Of a DNA stretch of 64,000 nucleotides, positions 27,119-37,130 are shown piece after piece. The stretch is from Cellulomonas gelida (GTDB lineage Bacteria > Actinomycetota > Actinomycetes > Actinomycetales > Cellulomonadaceae): the NCBI RefSeq assembly GCF_006538725.1, contig NZ_BJLQ01000003.1:1-64000 (forward strand), read 5' to 3'. The first letter of the stretch is position 1. Each line of letters starts with the position of its first letter. Under the pieces are notes generated by a model. It worked only from the letters and a program-made list of their open reading frames with translations. It was not told where the DNA came from and did not search any database. The position numbers and the translations under genes are program-made.

Positions 27119-28708
27119 TCACAGGCCGCCCAGGACGCGACCCACGATGATCTTGGTGATCATCGCCGCGGGGTAGACGAGGGCGTACCCGAGCGCCACC
27201 CGGGCGTCGTAGCGGGTCCGTGCGTTCGCGAACGCCAGGACCGCAGGCTGTGTCTGTGCGCCGCCCATGATCCCGGACAGCCGCGTGCCGCCGATCTTGA
27301 ACAGCCGCCGCATGACGAGGTACAGGCCCGCTGAGACGAAGGTCGTGACGACGACGCCGAGCACGAGGATCCGCAACCAGTCGCCCGAGGTGAACGCCGC
27401 CCCGATCTGCGCGCCGGCCCGGGAGCCGGCCTGCGCGAGGAAGATCAGCAGGCCCAGCTCGGCCATGGCCTGCGCCGCGGTGTACGGCATCACGGTCACG
27501 ACCGGGCCGATGCGGCCGATCCGGCCGAGCACCAGGCCGACGAGCAGGGTGCCGAAGGCCGACCCGATCTTGAACACGCCGCCCGAGACGGGCAGCTCGA
27601 TCGCGCCGAGCAGGATCCCGATCGACATCCCGATGCCGAGCACGACCGGCACGATGTCGGACATGCCGCGCGAGGAGTCGCCGAACCACGAGGAGACCTC
27701 GGACATGCGCTCGCGCGGCGCGATCACGCGGACGCGGTCGCCGAGCTGCAGCTGGAAGTCGTCGGTGGCCACCATGTCGATGTCGCCGCGCCGGACGCGT
27801 GAGACCGTCGCACCGAAGCGGTGGACGAGGTCGATCTCGGCGACCGTGCGCCCCGCCACGCGCTCGGACGAGACGGTGATGCGCCGCACGTCGAGGTACA
27901 CCCGGTCCGCCTCGAGGCGGTGCGAGGACGCGTGGCCGAGCTCGCGCGTGACGGCGTCGATGTCCTCGGTGGGCCCGACGACGGTCACCAGGTCGTCGAG
28001 CAGCAGGAGGTCGGTGGCGTCCGCCGGCTGGATCGGTGAGGTCTCGCCGTGGCGCACGCGGGAGAACTTGATGCGGTCGCCGTGCTGCTCCTCGAGGTCC
28101 TCGATGCGCGGCCGGCCGTCGACCTCGACGCGCACCGTCCGGCTCGTGAGCGTCGGCGGGGCGTCCGCGTCCTGCTCGCGGTGCCGCAGCGCGGCGGACA
28201 CCGCCACGAGCATGCCGACGACGCCGAACAGGTACGTCACGGCGTAGCCGATCGTCGGACCCGTGGCGTCACCGGCGGCGTCGCGCGCGGCGGCGAGCGC
28301 GGGCGTGTTGGTCACGGCCCCCGCCCACGAGCCGGCGACCACGGCCTTCTCCAGCCCGAGCAGGCTGCCCGTCGCGACCGCCACGGCCGCGCTGGCGACC
28401 AGCACCCCCGCGACCGCGAGGATCGGCCCGAAGCTGCGCCGCAGCGAGGAGAAGAACGTCGCCCCCGACACGAGCCCGACGCAGAACGTGAACAGCGCCA
28501 GCCCGAGCGTGCCCGTGGCCTCGGGGATCTCCAGGTCCGCCCCGTACGACGCGCCCCAGGCGGACAGCCCGATCGAGAGCAGCAGCACGGCCGCTGCGCC
28601 CAGGCCGACGCCTCGTACCTTGAAGTGGCCGATGGCCGACCCGAGACCGATGACGACGAAGAGCAGCAGGACGGGCTGCTGCGCGAGGAACTCGAAGACC
28701 TGTGACAT
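27119..28708 (-). CDS. AspT/YidE/YbjL family transporter with two TrkA-C domains
   Basis: A 529-residue membrane protein with two five-helix bundles (about 5-175 and 365-525), each an Asp-Al_Ex repeat, separated by two TrkA-C domains in the middle ('TSRTVRVEVDGRPRIEDL' and 'VRRGDIDMVATDDFQLQLGD'). The helix breaks 'GSWAGAVTNTPALAAA' and 'GIMGGAQTQPAVLAFA' are the matching substrate-path motifs of the two halves. The family includes the AspT aspartate-alanine exchanger; the substrate of YidE-type members is unknown. ATG 28708 chosen; GTG 28735 is in frame upstream. Confidence 0.9.
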   Translation of the reverse strand: MSQVFEFLAQQPVLLLFVVIGLGSAIGHFKVRGVGLGAAAVLLLSIGLSAWGASYGADLEIPEATGTLGLALFTFCVGLVSGATFFSSLRRSFGPILAVAGVLVASAAVAVATGSLLGLEKAVVAGSWAGAVTNTPALAAARDAAGDATGPTIGYAVTYLFGVVGMLVAVSAALRHREQDADAPPTLTSRTVRVEVDGRPRIEDLEEQHGDRIKFSRVRHGETSPIQPADATDLLLLDDLVTVVGPTEDIDAVTRELGHASSHRLEADRVYLDVRRITVSSERVAGRTVAEIDLVHRFGATVSRVRRGDIDMVATDDFQLQLGDRVRVIAPRERMSEVSSWFGDSSRGMSDIVPVVLGIGMSIGILLGAIELPVSGGVFKIGSAFGTLLVGLVLGRIGRIGPVVTVMPYTAAQAMAELGLLIFLAQAGSRAGAQIGAAFTSGDWLRILVLGVVVTTFVSAGLYLVMRRLFKIGGTRLSGIMGGAQTQPAVLAFANARTRYDARVALGYALVYPAAMITKIIVGRVLGGL

Positions 28709-28847
28709 GGCGTGCTCCGGGTGTGCTAGCGCCACGCTGTGGCGACGTTGCCGACCTCATTGAAGCCCGCGACCGACCCGGTCGAGTGGTCCCTAAGGCC
28801 CGGGTCCGCAACCGGCGTGCTCACGCGTCGGGTGAGCGAGAGTCGTC

Positions 28848-29765
28848 GTGACGCCGCAGGATGGGACCGTGATCCTGGAACCCTGGCGACGTCGCGTCGG
28901 CACCGCGCTGTTCCTGCGCGTGGCCGGTCCCGACGGTCTCGAGAGCCGCGAGCGCATCCACGGCACGCCCGGCCCCCGCTGGTTCGCGCCGGACGCCGCG
29001 ATCCGGCGCGTGCACGGCGACGCCTCGATGTTCGTCGGCGGCCTGCGCGCACTGCTCCTGCAGTCGCTGCACCCCGCCGCGATGGCGGGCGTCGCGGGTC
29101 ACTCCGGGTACCGCGGCGACCCGTGGGGCCGGCTCGCGCGGACCAGCACGTTCCTGGCCGTCACGGCGTTCGGCACCGCCGACGACGCGCAGGCGGCCGT
29201 GGACCGCGTGCGCGCGGTGCACGCGCGCGTTCGGGGCCGCACTCCCGACGGTCAGCCGTACCGCGCCGACGACCCGGACCTCCTGCGCTGGGTCCACGTC
29301 GCCGAGGTCGACTCCTTCCTGCGCGCCCACCAGCGCTTCGGCCGACGACCGCTCGACCCCGCGGGCGCCGACGCCTACGTGCGCGACGCCGCGGTGGTCG
29401 GTCGTGCGCTCGGGGCCGGCGACCTGCCCGAGACCGTGGCCGACCTCGCCGTGGCGCTCGACGCGTTCCGACCGGTGCTCGCGGCCGGCGACCAGGCGCG
29501 CGACACCGCGCACTTCCTGCTGCACGAGCCGCCCGTGCCGCCCGCCATGCGGGCCGGCTACGCCCTGCTCAGCCGCGCGGCGGTCGCGACGCTGCCGCGG
29601 TGGGCGGTCGAGGAGCTGGACCTGCGGTCGGGCGGCCCGGTGCGCACGCGTGCCGCCCTGGCCGGCGGGCAGGTCGTGACCCGCACCATCCGCTTCGTGC
29701 TCGGCCCCGACGACGCGCGCCGCATCACCCAGGACCGAGGCGCCCACGAGCCCTCCCGCGGCTGA
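28848..29765 (+). CDS. MpaB-like oxygenase family protein (DUF2236)
   Basis: A 305-residue protein of the DUF2236/latex-clearing/MpaB-like family. It contains 'LLLQSLHPAAMAGVAGHSGY' (the conserved His-containing helix) and 'LRWVHVAEVDSFLRAH', the R-W-V-H motif of the family; these histidines bind heme in characterised relatives. Function here is unknown. GTG 28848 is given as start; GTG 28869, which has GCAGGATGGGA upstream, is as plausible and gives 298 residues. Convergent with the next gene, six bases between stops. Confidence 0.85.
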   Translation: MTPQDGTVILEPWRRRVGTALFLRVAGPDGLESRERIHGTPGPRWFAPDAAIRRVHGDASMFVGGLRALLLQSLHPAAMAGVAGHSGYRGDPWGRLARTSTFLAVTAFGTADDAQAAVDRVRAVHARVRGRTPDGQPYRADDPDLLRWVHVAEVDSFLRAHQRFGRRPLDPAGADAYVRDAAVVGRALGAGDLPETVADLAVALDAFRPVLAAGDQARDTAHFLLHEPPVPPAMRAGYALLSRAAVATLPRWAVEELDLRSGGPVRTRAALAGGQVVTRTIRFVLGPDDARRITQDRGAHEPSRG

Positions 29766-29771
29766 CCAGGT

Positions 29772-30677
29772 TCACGCGCCCGTGGACACCCGGGAGCACG
29801 CGTCGAGCAGCCGCGCGCGCAGACCGTTCGAGCGGGCCGCGAAGTCCCGCTGTCGCCGCACGTACTCCGCCTTGCCGTGGGACGTCTCGATCGCGACGGG
29901 CTCCAGGCCGTACGCGGACACGTCGTAGGGCGACGCCTGCATGTCGGTCGTGCGGATCTCGCGGGCGAGCGCGAAGCAGTCAAGGAGCAGGTCGCCCGGT
30001 ACCAGCGGGCCGAGCTTGAGCGCCCACTTGTAGAGGTCCATGTTCGCGTGCAGGCAGCCGGGCTGCTCGAGCGCGGGTTGGGTCTCACGGGTCGGCTGGA
30101 GCGTGTTGAGCGGGCCGGCCTCGGGTGTGAAGAAGCGGAACGCGTCGACGTGCGTGCAGCGGATCCGGTGCGCCTCGACCACGGCGTCGGTGCCCGCGCC
30201 GCCGAGTCGCAGCGGCAACGGGTGGCGGTGCTCGTCCTCGCGGTAGACCATCGCCCACTCGTGCAGCCCGAAGCAGCCCGTGGCGGCCGGTCGTGCCGCG
30301 GTCGCGCCCAGCAGGCCGACGACGTAGCCGACGGTGCCGGCGCGCTCGGCGAGGAACGCCGCGACGTCGAGCCGGACGCTGCCGTCGTCGTCCGTGGTGT
30401 ACCAGCGCCACTGCGCGTGGGGCGCGGGGCCGTCGGGTCCGGTGGCGAGCACCGCCCCGGGACCCGGGTGCCACCGGCGCAGGATCGACGGCTTCGTCGG
30501 GTAGTACTCGAACAGGAAGTCCTCGATCGCGTGCCGCTCGCCGCGCGCACGGCGCTCGCGGTGACCCGCGGTGAACGCGTCCGCGCGCTCGGCGTGCGCG
30601 CGGGCAGCGGCCCCCCAGGCGTCATGCGTGAGCACGACGGACCCGCGAGCGGGTGCTTCCTGGGCGTGGGCGGTCAC
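29772..30677 (-). CDS. Conserved actinobacterial protein often annotated as 3-methyladenine DNA glycosylase
   Basis: A 301-residue soluble protein with 'HAIEDFLFEYYPTKPSILRR', 'WHPGPGAV', 'CFGLHEWAMVYR' and 'PGCLHANMDLYKWA'. I recognise it as a conserved actinobacterial family often labelled 3-methyladenine DNA glycosylase, but I see no helix-hairpin-helix or AlkA/Tag motif that supports that reaction, so the name should be treated with caution. TACCCT (30684-30689, minus strand) lies six bases before the GTG start, a leaderless arrangement. Confidence 0.75.
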   Translation of the reverse strand: MTAHAQEAPARGSVVLTHDAWGAAARAHAERADAFTAGHRERRARGERHAIEDFLFEYYPTKPSILRRWHPGPGAVLATGPDGPAPHAQWRWYTTDDDGSVRLDVAAFLAERAGTVGYVVGLLGATAARPAATGCFGLHEWAMVYREDEHRHPLPLRLGGAGTDAVVEAHRIRCTHVDAFRFFTPEAGPLNTLQPTRETQPALEQPGCLHANMDLYKWALKLGPLVPGDLLLDCFALAREIRTTDMQASPYDVSAYGLEPVAIETSHGKAEYVRRQRDFAARSNGLRARLLDACSRVSTGA

Positions 30678-30839
30678 CGTTCCAGGGTACGGAGCGCGCG
30701 CGGTGCCGTGCGCACGCGACGACGTGACGGCCCGCAGGACGAGGGCAGCACGACGAGCGGTAGGCCGAGTGCCAGCACGAGTGCCAGGACGACGAGCGTG
30801 GGCGCGACGCCGGGCGTGCCGCGCTGTCATGCTGGCGTC

Positions 30840-31226
30840 ATGGTCGTCGTCGCCGCTGTTCTCGCCCTGCTCGCCGCCGCGCTGCACGTGGTGATCTTCG
30901 TGCTCGAGGCGGTGCTCTTTCGGCGCCCGGACGTGCACGCCCGGTTCGCGACCCAGCCGCAGGACGTGGACGCGGTCGCCCCGTGGGCGTTCAACCAGGG
31001 CTTCTACAACCTTTTCCTCGCGATCGGAGCGGCGGTCGGCGCGCTGCTCGCGCTCGGCGAGGACACGCGCACGGTCGGGCTGGCGCTGGTGCTGCTCGCG
31101 TGCGGGTCGATGCTCGCGGCGGCACTCGTGCTCGTGTCGTCGGACCGCCGGATGCTGCGGGCCGCGGCGAACCAGGGGACCATCCCGCTGTTCGCGGTGG
31201 TCGCCGCGGTCGTCGCGCTCGTCTGA
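30840..31226 (+). CDS. DUF1304 family membrane protein
   Basis: A 128-residue protein with four TM helices. 'LHVVIFVLEAVLF' and 'FNQGFYNLFLAIGA' (N-Q-G-x-Y-N) are DUF1304 signatures, followed by 'NQGTIPLFAVVAAVVAL'. Function unknown. Its TGA lies three bases before the end of the convergent acyltransferase-like gene. Confidence 0.9.
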   Translation: MVVVAAVLALLAAALHVVIFVLEAVLFRRPDVHARFATQPQDVDAVAPWAFNQGFYNLFLAIGAAVGALLALGEDTRTVGLALVLLACGSMLAAALVLVSSDRRMLRAAANQGTIPLFAVVAAVVALV

Positions 31227-31229
31227 GCC

Positions 31230-32279
31230 TCAGCGCGTGCCCGCGTCGGCGGGTTCGCGGGGGACCACGCGCTCGGCGACGGCGGTCGAGACGCCGTGCA
31301 GCAGGCGTTCGAGCGGCCCGCGGCCGAGCCACGTGCGCCACGCCCAGCACGCCAGGACCGTCCCGGCCACGAACGCGAGCCACGACGTGAGCAGCGGCTG
31401 CCACACGATCTCGGGCCCGACCGCAGCGACGACGACGATCTGCACGGTGTAGGCGGTGAAGGCGAGTGCGCCGACGGCCGCGACGGGCGCGAGCGCGCGT
31501 GGCGCACGGACCGCCACCGCCAGGCACGCCGCCACGACGAGCAGCGCGACGCCCGTGTTGCCGACGACCTCGAACGTCGTCGACGAGTGCGGACGTGTCG
31601 AGGCGAGTGCCGCGTCGTCGCCGAGCAGCAGGCTCGCGAGGTGGCCCGCGCCGTACCCGCCGACGGTGAGCGCGGTGCCCACGAGAGCCGTGCGTCGCTG
31701 CACCGCACCGGACGCGAGGTCCTGCCGGCCGAGCGCGAGCCCGGCGAGCAGGTACGCGATCCACACGAGCGCGGGGTAGTGCGGCCCGACGACCAGCGCG
31801 GCGAGCTCGTCACCGAAGCCGTCGACGACGGTCCCGGGTGCCGCGAGCCCGATCGCCTCGCGCGCCGGCGGTCCGACCACCGCGAACGCCACCGCTGCGA
31901 CCACGAGCGCGCGCGTCGACCACCGCAGCACGACGCACCCGGCGAGGAACAGCACCGCGTAGGTCGGCAGGATCACGAGGATCGGGGTGTCCAGGGACTC
32001 GAGCACCAGGCCGACGAGCAGCACGACGACCGCGCGTGCGGCCACGCGGACGCGGGAACGGCGCAGGTCGCGGCCGCCGAGCGGCACGCGCCCGCCGGAC
32101 ATGAGCGCGAGCGAGAGCCCGGCGAGCACGACGAACAGGGCCGACGAGCGTCCGTCGGCGAGCTCGAGGAGGCGGTCGGCGGGAGAGGTGCGTCCGGGGT
32201 CGTCGGGGCCGACGTGCGCGGTGACCATGCCGAGCACGGCGAGCCCGCGCGCGACGTCGATCCCCGTGAGCCGCTCCAC
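31230..32279 (-). CDS. Heparan-alpha-glucosaminide acetyltransferase-like / DUF418-type membrane protein
   Basis: A 349-residue membrane protein with about ten TM helices. The start 'RLTGIDVARGLAVLGMVTAH' is the R-x-x-x-(I/L)-D-x-(L/A)-R-G-x-A motif shared by DUF1624 and DUF418 acyltransferase-like proteins. The C-terminal 'AFTAYTVQIVVV' fits DUF418 ('LTxYLxQS'-like). Acyl transfer to an extracytoplasmic acceptor is inferred from relatives only. TACCGT (32286-32291, minus strand) six bases before the GTG marks a leaderless start. Confidence 0.8.
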   Translation of the reverse strand: MERLTGIDVARGLAVLGMVTAHVGPDDPGRTSPADRLLELADGRSSALFVVLAGLSLALMSGGRVPLGGRDLRRSRVRVAARAVVVLLVGLVLESLDTPILVILPTYAVLFLAGCVVLRWSTRALVVAAVAFAVVGPPAREAIGLAAPGTVVDGFGDELAALVVGPHYPALVWIAYLLAGLALGRQDLASGAVQRRTALVGTALTVGGYGAGHLASLLLGDDAALASTRPHSSTTFEVVGNTGVALLVVAACLAVAVRAPRALAPVAAVGALAFTAYTVQIVVVAAVGPEIVWQPLLTSWLAFVAGTVLACWAWRTWLGRGPLERLLHGVSTAVAERVVPREPADAGTR

Positions 32280-32407
32280 GCCCCGACGGTACGGCCGCGA
32301 CGGTCGGGCGGAGTCGGACCGGCCCACGACTGACCCGTCGTCTCGCATGATGGGCCGGTGTGTCCCGTGCCTTGATCATCCCCGGGGTGCCGCGCCTATT
32401 GTCACGT

Positions 32408-33223
32408 GTGAGCACCAGCAACGACGTGTACGTGCACGGACACCACGAGTCCGTGCTGCGCTCCCACCGGTGGCGTACCGCCGAGAACTCCGCGGCCTAC
32501 CTGCTCTCCACGCTCGAGCCCGGCGCGCGGCTGCTCGACGTCGGCTGCGGCCCCGGCAACCTCACGATCGACCTCGCGCAGCGCGTCGCGCCGGGCGCGG
32601 TCGTCGGGATCGACGCGTCGTCGGCGGTCGTCGAGATCGCGCGCAAGGCTGCGGCCGAGGCGGGTGCGCTCACCGTGACGTTCGAGGTGGCGGACGCCTA
32701 CCACCTGCCGTTCGACGACGACGCGTTCGACGTCGTCCACGCGCACCAGGTGCTCCAGCACCTCACCGACCCGGTCGCCGCGCTGCGCGAGATGCGCCGC
32801 GTCACGCGTCCCGGCGGCACCGTCGCCGTGCGCGACTCCGACTACTCCGGCATGACGTGGTTCCCGGCCTCGGCAGGGCTCGACGAGTGGTCGGCGCTCT
32901 ACCACGAGGTCACGCACGCGAACGGCTCCGAGGCCGACGCGGGCCGACGCCTGCTCAGCTGGGTGCGCGACGCGGGCTTCGACCCCGAGGGCATCGCGCC
33001 GAGCGCGGGCGTGTGGTGCTACGCGACGCCCGAGGACCGCACGTGGTGGTCGGGCCTGTGGGCGGACCGGTGCGTCGCGTCGAACTTCGCCAAGCAGGCC
33101 ATCGAGCACGGGCTGGCCGACGAGGTCGGCCTCGAGCAGCTCGCCGACGCGTGGCACGAGTGGGGCCGTCAGCCCGAGGGCTGGTTCGCCGTGCTGCACG
33201 GCGAGGTGCTCGCTCGGGCCTGA
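32408..33223 (+). CDS. Class I SAM-dependent methyltransferase
   Basis: A 271-residue methyltransferase. Motif I 'RLLDVGCGPGNLTIDLA', the acidic end of beta-2 'VVGIDASSAVV', 'VADAYHLPFDDDAFDVVHAH' and 'RVTRPGGTVAVRDSDY' are those of the UbiE-like group. The substrate is unknown. TATTGT (32397-32402) lies five bases before GTG 32408, favouring that leaderless start over ATG/GTG candidates upstream. Confidence 0.9.
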   Translation: MSTSNDVYVHGHHESVLRSHRWRTAENSAAYLLSTLEPGARLLDVGCGPGNLTIDLAQRVAPGAVVGIDASSAVVEIARKAAAEAGALTVTFEVADAYHLPFDDDAFDVVHAHQVLQHLTDPVAALREMRRVTRPGGTVAVRDSDYSGMTWFPASAGLDEWSALYHEVTHANGSEADAGRRLLSWVRDAGFDPEGIAPSAGVWCYATPEDRTWWSGLWADRCVASNFAKQAIEHGLADEVGLEQLADAWHEWGRQPEGWFAVLHGEVLARA

Positions 33224-33283
33224 CGCGCCAGGCGTGAATCACCCGCGTGAGGCGCGGTCGCGTCTCGCCCGTAGGCTGAGCGG

Positions 33284-34069
33284 GTGCGCATCGCGAGGTT
33301 CACCACTGGTTCCGATCCCCGTTTCGCCCTGATCGAGGGCGAGCCCGGCTCCGAGGAGCTGGTCGTCATCACGGGTGACCCGATCTACACGCCCGTGCAG
33401 CCCACGGGTGAGCGGGTCCGGCTCGACGACGACGCGGTCCGACTGCTCGCCCCCGTGATCCCGCGCTCGAAGATCGTGGGTGTCGGCCGCAACTACGCCG
33501 ACCACGCCACGGAGATGGGCAACGAGGTCCCCGCCCAGCCGATGCTGTTCCTCAAGCCGAACACCGCGATCATCGGCCCCGACGACCCGATCGTCCTGCC
33601 CGACTGGTCCGACGAGGTCTCCTACGAGGCCGAGCTCGCGATCGTCATCGGCAAGGTCACCAAGGACGTCACGCCCGACCGCGCGCTCGACCACGTGTTC
33701 GGGTTCACGGTCGCCAACGACGTGACCGCGCGCGACATCCAGCGCTCGGACTCGCAGTGGGCCCGCGCGAAGGGCTTCGACGGCTCGTGCCCGATCGGGC
33801 CGTGGATCGTCCCCGGCCTCGAGGTCGACGACCTGGCGGTCCGCTCGCGCGTCAACGGCGAGACCCGCCAGGACAGCCGCACGTCCCAGATGGTGTTCGA
33901 CGCCGCGTTCCTCGTCTCCTACATCAGCGAGGTCTTCACGCTCCTGCCGGGCGACGTCATCCTCACCGGCACGCCCGCCGGCGTGGGGACGATCGTGGAG
34001 CGGGACGTCGTGGAGTGCGAGGTCGAGGAGATCGGCACGCTGCGCAACCCCGTGCTGCGCCGCCACTGA
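33284..34069 (+). CDS. Fumarylacetoacetate hydrolase family protein
   Basis: A 261-residue FAH-fold protein. 'KIVGVGRNYADHATEMG', 'DEVSYEAELAIVIGK', 'ANDVTARDIQ' and 'LLPGDVILTGTPAGVG' are the catalytic and metal-binding segments (Glu-Glu-Asp triad in 'YEAELAIVIG' and 'VANDVTARD'). Family members hydrolyse or decarboxylate 2-oxo acids. Its position just before gltX is conserved in many actinobacteria, which says little about substrate. TAGGCT (33272-33277) lies six bases before the GTG (leaderless). Confidence 0.92.
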   Translation: MRIARFTTGSDPRFALIEGEPGSEELVVITGDPIYTPVQPTGERVRLDDDAVRLLAPVIPRSKIVGVGRNYADHATEMGNEVPAQPMLFLKPNTAIIGPDDPIVLPDWSDEVSYEAELAIVIGKVTKDVTPDRALDHVFGFTVANDVTARDIQRSDSQWARAKGFDGSCPIGPWIVPGLEVDDLAVRSRVNGETRQDSRTSQMVFDAAFLVSYISEVFTLLPGDVILTGTPAGVGTIVERDVVECEVEEIGTLRNPVLRRH

Positions 34070-34092
34070 TCGCGCCCGACTAACCTGGGGGC

Positions 34093-35607
34093 GTGACCAC
34101 CCCTGTTGTCGACGGCTCCGCCGTGCGCGTCCGCTTCTGCCCGTCCCCGACCGGTCTGCCGCACGTCGGCATGGTCCGCACGGCGTTGTTCAACTGGGCG
34201 TACGCGCGCCACGTGGGCGGCACGTTCGTCTTCCGCATCGAGGACACGGACGCCGCGCGCGACTCCGAGGAGAGCTACCACATGCTCCTCGACGCGCTGC
34301 GCTGGCTCGGGCTGGACTGGGACGAGGGCGTCGAGGTCGGCGGCCCGCACGCGCCGTACCGGCAGTCGCAGCGCTACGACCTGTACCGCGACGTCGTCGC
34401 GCGCCTGCTCGACGGCGGCTACGCGTACGAGTCGTGGTCCACGCCCGAGGAGATCGAGGCCCGGCACCGCGCCGCGGGCCGCGACCCGAAGCTGGGCTAC
34501 GACGGCTACGACCGCGACCTGACGGACGAGCAGAAGCTGGCCTACCGCGAGCAGGGTCGCGAGCCGGTCATCCGCGTCCGGATGCCCGACGAGGACATCA
34601 CGTTCACGGACCTCGTGCGCGGCGACGTGACGTTCAAGGCGGGCTCGGTGCCGGACTTCGTCATCGTGCGCGCCAACGGTCACCCGCTGTACACGCTGGT
34701 CAACCCGGTCGACGACGCGCTCATGGGCATCACGCACGTGCTGCGCGGCGAGGACCTGCTGTCCTCGACCCCGCGTCAGGTCGCGCTGTACCGCGCGCTG
34801 CTCGACCTGGGCGTCGCCACGGTCATGCCCCAGTTCGGGCACCTGCCGTACGTCATGGGCGACGGCAACAAGAAGCTCTCGAAGCGCGACCCCGAGTCGA
34901 ACCTGTTCCTGCACCGCGAGAACGGCTTCACGCCCGAGGGCCTGCTCAATTACCTGTCGCTGCTGGGCTGGGGCCTGTCGGCGGACCGCGACATCTTCAC
35001 GGTCGACGAGCTCGTCGCGGCGTTCGACGTGCACGACGTCAACCCGAACCCCGCGCGGTTCGACCTCAAGAAGGCCGAGGCGATCAACGGCGCGCACGTG
35101 CGCATGCTCGCGCCGCAGGACTTCCGCGACCGGCTGGTCCCGTACCTGCACCACGCGGGCCTCGTGCCGGCCGACTCGTTCGCGGACCTGTCGCCCGAGC
35201 AGCGCGACCTGCTCACCCGGGCCGCGCCGCTCGTGCAGGAGCGCATGACGCTGCTGGGCGAGGCCGTCGGGATGCTCGGCTTCCTGTTCCGCTCCGACGA
35301 CGAGCTGCACGTCGAGGACGACGCGCGGGCCGCGCTGCGTCCCGAGGCCGCGCAGGTGCTCGACGTGGCCGCCCAGGTGCTCGGCGACGTGCCCGAGGAC
35401 GGCTTCACGCCCGAGGCCACGCAGGCGGCGCTGCAGGCTGCGCTCGTCGACGAGGGTGGCCTGGGGATCAAGGCACGCTTCGCGTACACGCCGCTGCGCG
35501 TGGCCGTCTCGGGCCGCCGGGTGTCCCCGCCGCTGTTCGAGTCGTTCGAGCTGCTGGGCAAGGCGTCCACCCTGGCGCGGATCGCCGCGCTGCGCGCGTC
35601 GCTGTGA
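34093..35607 (+). CDS. gltX: Glutamyl-tRNA synthetase
   Basis: A 504-residue class I aminoacyl-tRNA synthetase. HIGH motif as '[20 protein letters not shown]', '[17 protein letters not shown]', and KMSKS motif as '[13 protein letters not shown]'. The C-terminal anticodon-binding region runs from about 330 to the end. The HIGH motif reads P-H-V-G in this branch. TAACCT (34081-34086) lies six bases before the GTG (leaderless), and the FAH hydrolase gene ends 23 bases upstream. The stop overlaps the start of the HAD gene by GTGA. Confidence 0.96.
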   Translation: MTTPVVDGSAVRVRFCPSPTGLPHVGMVRTALFNWAYARHVGGTFVFRIEDTDAARDSEESYHMLLDALRWLGLDWDEGVEVGGPHAPYRQSQRYDLYRDVVARLLDGGYAYESWSTPEEIEARHRAAGRDPKLGYDGYDRDLTDEQKLAYREQGREPVIRVRMPDEDITFTDLVRGDVTFKAGSVPDFVIVRANGHPLYTLVNPVDDALMGITHVLRGEDLLSSTPRQVALYRALLDLGVATVMPQFGHLPYVMGDGNKKLSKRDPESNLFLHRENGFTPEGLLNYLSLLGWGLSADRDIFTVDELVAAFDVHDVNPNPARFDLKKAEAINGAHVRMLAPQDFRDRLVPYLHHAGLVPADSFADLSPEQRDLLTRAAPLVQERMTLLGEAVGMLGFLFRSDDELHVEDDARAALRPEAAQVLDVAAQVLGDVPEDGFTPEATQAALQAALVDEGGLGIKARFAYTPLRVAVSGRRVSPPLFESFELLGKASTLARIAALRASL

Positions 35608-36380
35608 CAGCCACCAGCAGCACGACGACGAGCACCCGCGACCTGCTGGTCGACGGCGTCCTGTTCGACATCGACGACACGATCGTCGACACGCGCACGG
35701 CCTTCGCGGCCGCTCTGGCGGGTGTCGTCGCGGCCTACCTCCCGGCGCTGCCCGACGACGAGGCCGCCGCCCGGCTGCGCGAGGTCGTCGCGATGTGGCG
35801 CGCCGACCCGCACGCGCGCTACCACCGGTACACGTCTGGGCAGGACACCTACCTGCACCAGAAGATGCTGCGCGCGAACGACCTGCACGCGGCGTTCGGC
35901 GGCCCACCGCTGGACGAGGACGCGTTCACGGCCTGGAACGCGGTGTTCGACGAGGGCTTCCGCGCCTCCTGGGCGGCGCACCACGAGACCGATCCCGTGC
36001 TCGAGCGGCTGCTCGCTGCGGGGCTCGCGGTCGGTGCGCTGTCGAATGCGGGGACGCCGCTGCAGACCGCCAAGCTCGAGAAGGCCGGGCTCCTGGAGCG
36101 CGTGCCCATGCTCGTGGGCGTCGACACGCTGGGCGTCGGCAAGCCGGACCCCCGCGTGTTCCTCGAGGCGTGCCGCCGGCTCGGGACCGACCCGGCGCGC
36201 ACCGCGTACGTGGGCGACGAGGCGGACGTCGACGCGCTCGCGGCGCGCGACGCCGGCCTGGTCGGCGTGTGGCTCGACCGGCCCGGCGCGCGGCGCCGCC
36301 CGGTCGACGAGTCGACCGTGACGGGCGTGCACGTGATCCGCTCGCTCGACGAGCTGCCGGGCGTGCTCGGGCTCGACTGA
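35604..36380 (+). CDS. HAD superfamily hydrolase
   Basis: A 258-residue HAD phosphatase. Motif I '[17 protein letters not shown]' (two catalytic Asp), a helical cap from about 35 to 135, motif II '[12 protein letters not shown]', motif III Lys in '[10 protein letters not shown]' and motif IV '[11 protein letters not shown]'. The layout is that of PGP/YjjG-type enzymes. The GTG start overlaps the gltX stop by four bases, so it is co-translated with gltX. Substrate unknown. Confidence 0.9.
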   Translation: MTATSSTTTSTRDLLVDGVLFDIDDTIVDTRTAFAAALAGVVAAYLPALPDDEAAARLREVVAMWRADPHARYHRYTSGQDTYLHQKMLRANDLHAAFGGPPLDEDAFTAWNAVFDEGFRASWAAHHETDPVLERLLAAGLAVGALSNAGTPLQTAKLEKAGLLERVPMLVGVDTLGVGKPDPRVFLEACRRLGTDPARTAYVGDEADVDALAARDAGLVGVWLDRPGARRRPVDESTVTGVHVIRSLDELPGVLGLD

Positions 36381-36403
36381 CCGACGGGCTCGCCAGCGCG
36401 CGT

Positions 36404-37129
36404 TCAGCCGCCGTAGGTCCGGGTGAGCAGGTCCGTCCAGGCGGCCGCGGTCTCGTCGGACGACGAGGGTGCGTCGGCGAAGTCGTGCACCGCGACGCCG
36501 ACGACGTGCCCGAACGCGTTCCGGCCGAACACGCGCACGAGCGCGTCCTCGGTCCGCAGCCCGAGGAAGTGCGGGTGCACGTAGTCCACGACGGCGCTCG
36601 TCGGGCCGCCCGGCAGCGTGACGGTGACCTCGTCGCCCACCACGGCGTCGGTGGGGACGCCGAGCGTGACGCGCAGGACGTCGAGCGCGTCGGGTGCGCC
36701 GCCCGGGCCGCCGACGGGCGCCTCGACGTGCGTCCACACCGCGTCGCGTCCGCGGAAGTGCGCGAGGTACTCCTGCAGCGTGTGCAGGTAGAACGCGGTG
36801 TGCTGCGTGACGCCGTCGTACTGGTCGTCCCAGCTGTCGACGAACATCCCGCTGTGCACCCACCGCAGGGTCGAGCCGCCGTCCTCGCGCGCGGTCACCT
36901 GCGCCTCGAGCCGGTTGTACCAGCCGTTCTCGCCGGTCTCGTAGCCGACCCAGCGGTGCGGCGGGTCCCACTCGACGATCGCGCCGCCGGCGCCTGCCGC
37001 GCCGGCCGCGTCGGCGGTGAGCTCGGGCTGCGGCCACAGCCAGCCGGCGCTCCCCGTGGTGATCGCGGCCCAGGTCTCGGCCTGGCTCGCGTCGGTGGTG
37101 GCCTCCTGGGCGATCTCGAACTCGCGCAT
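36404..37129 (-). CDS. SRPBCC (AHSA1-like) domain protein
   Basis: A 241-residue protein of the START/Bet v1-like fold: 'FEIAQEATTDASQAETWAAI', 'EWDPPHRWVGYETGENGWYN' and 'STLRWVHSGMFVDSWDDQYD' give the AHSA1 pattern of a beta-sheet with a hydrophobic ligand cavity. ATG 37129 follows the ArsR regulator stop by one base, and the two are surely co-transcribed. ArsR-SRPBCC pairs are common in actinobacteria; the ligand is unknown. Confidence 0.88.
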   Translation of the reverse strand: MREFEIAQEATTDASQAETWAAITTGSAGWLWPQPELTADAAGAAGAGGAIVEWDPPHRWVGYETGENGWYNRLEAQVTAREDGGSTLRWVHSGMFVDSWDDQYDGVTQHTAFYLHTLQEYLAHFRGRDAVWTHVEAPVGGPGGAPDALDVLRVTLGVPTDAVVGDEVTVTLPGGPTSAVVDYVHPHFLGLRTEDALVRVFGRNAFGHVVGVAVHDFADAPSSSDETAAAWTDLLTRTYGG

Positions 37130-37130
37130 G

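Noticed and set aside
29772-30677. Firm assignment as 3-methyladenine DNA glycosylase
   Set aside because: The family is often given this name, but no HhH-GPD, Tag or AAG motif is visible, so I did not give a gene symbol or reaction.
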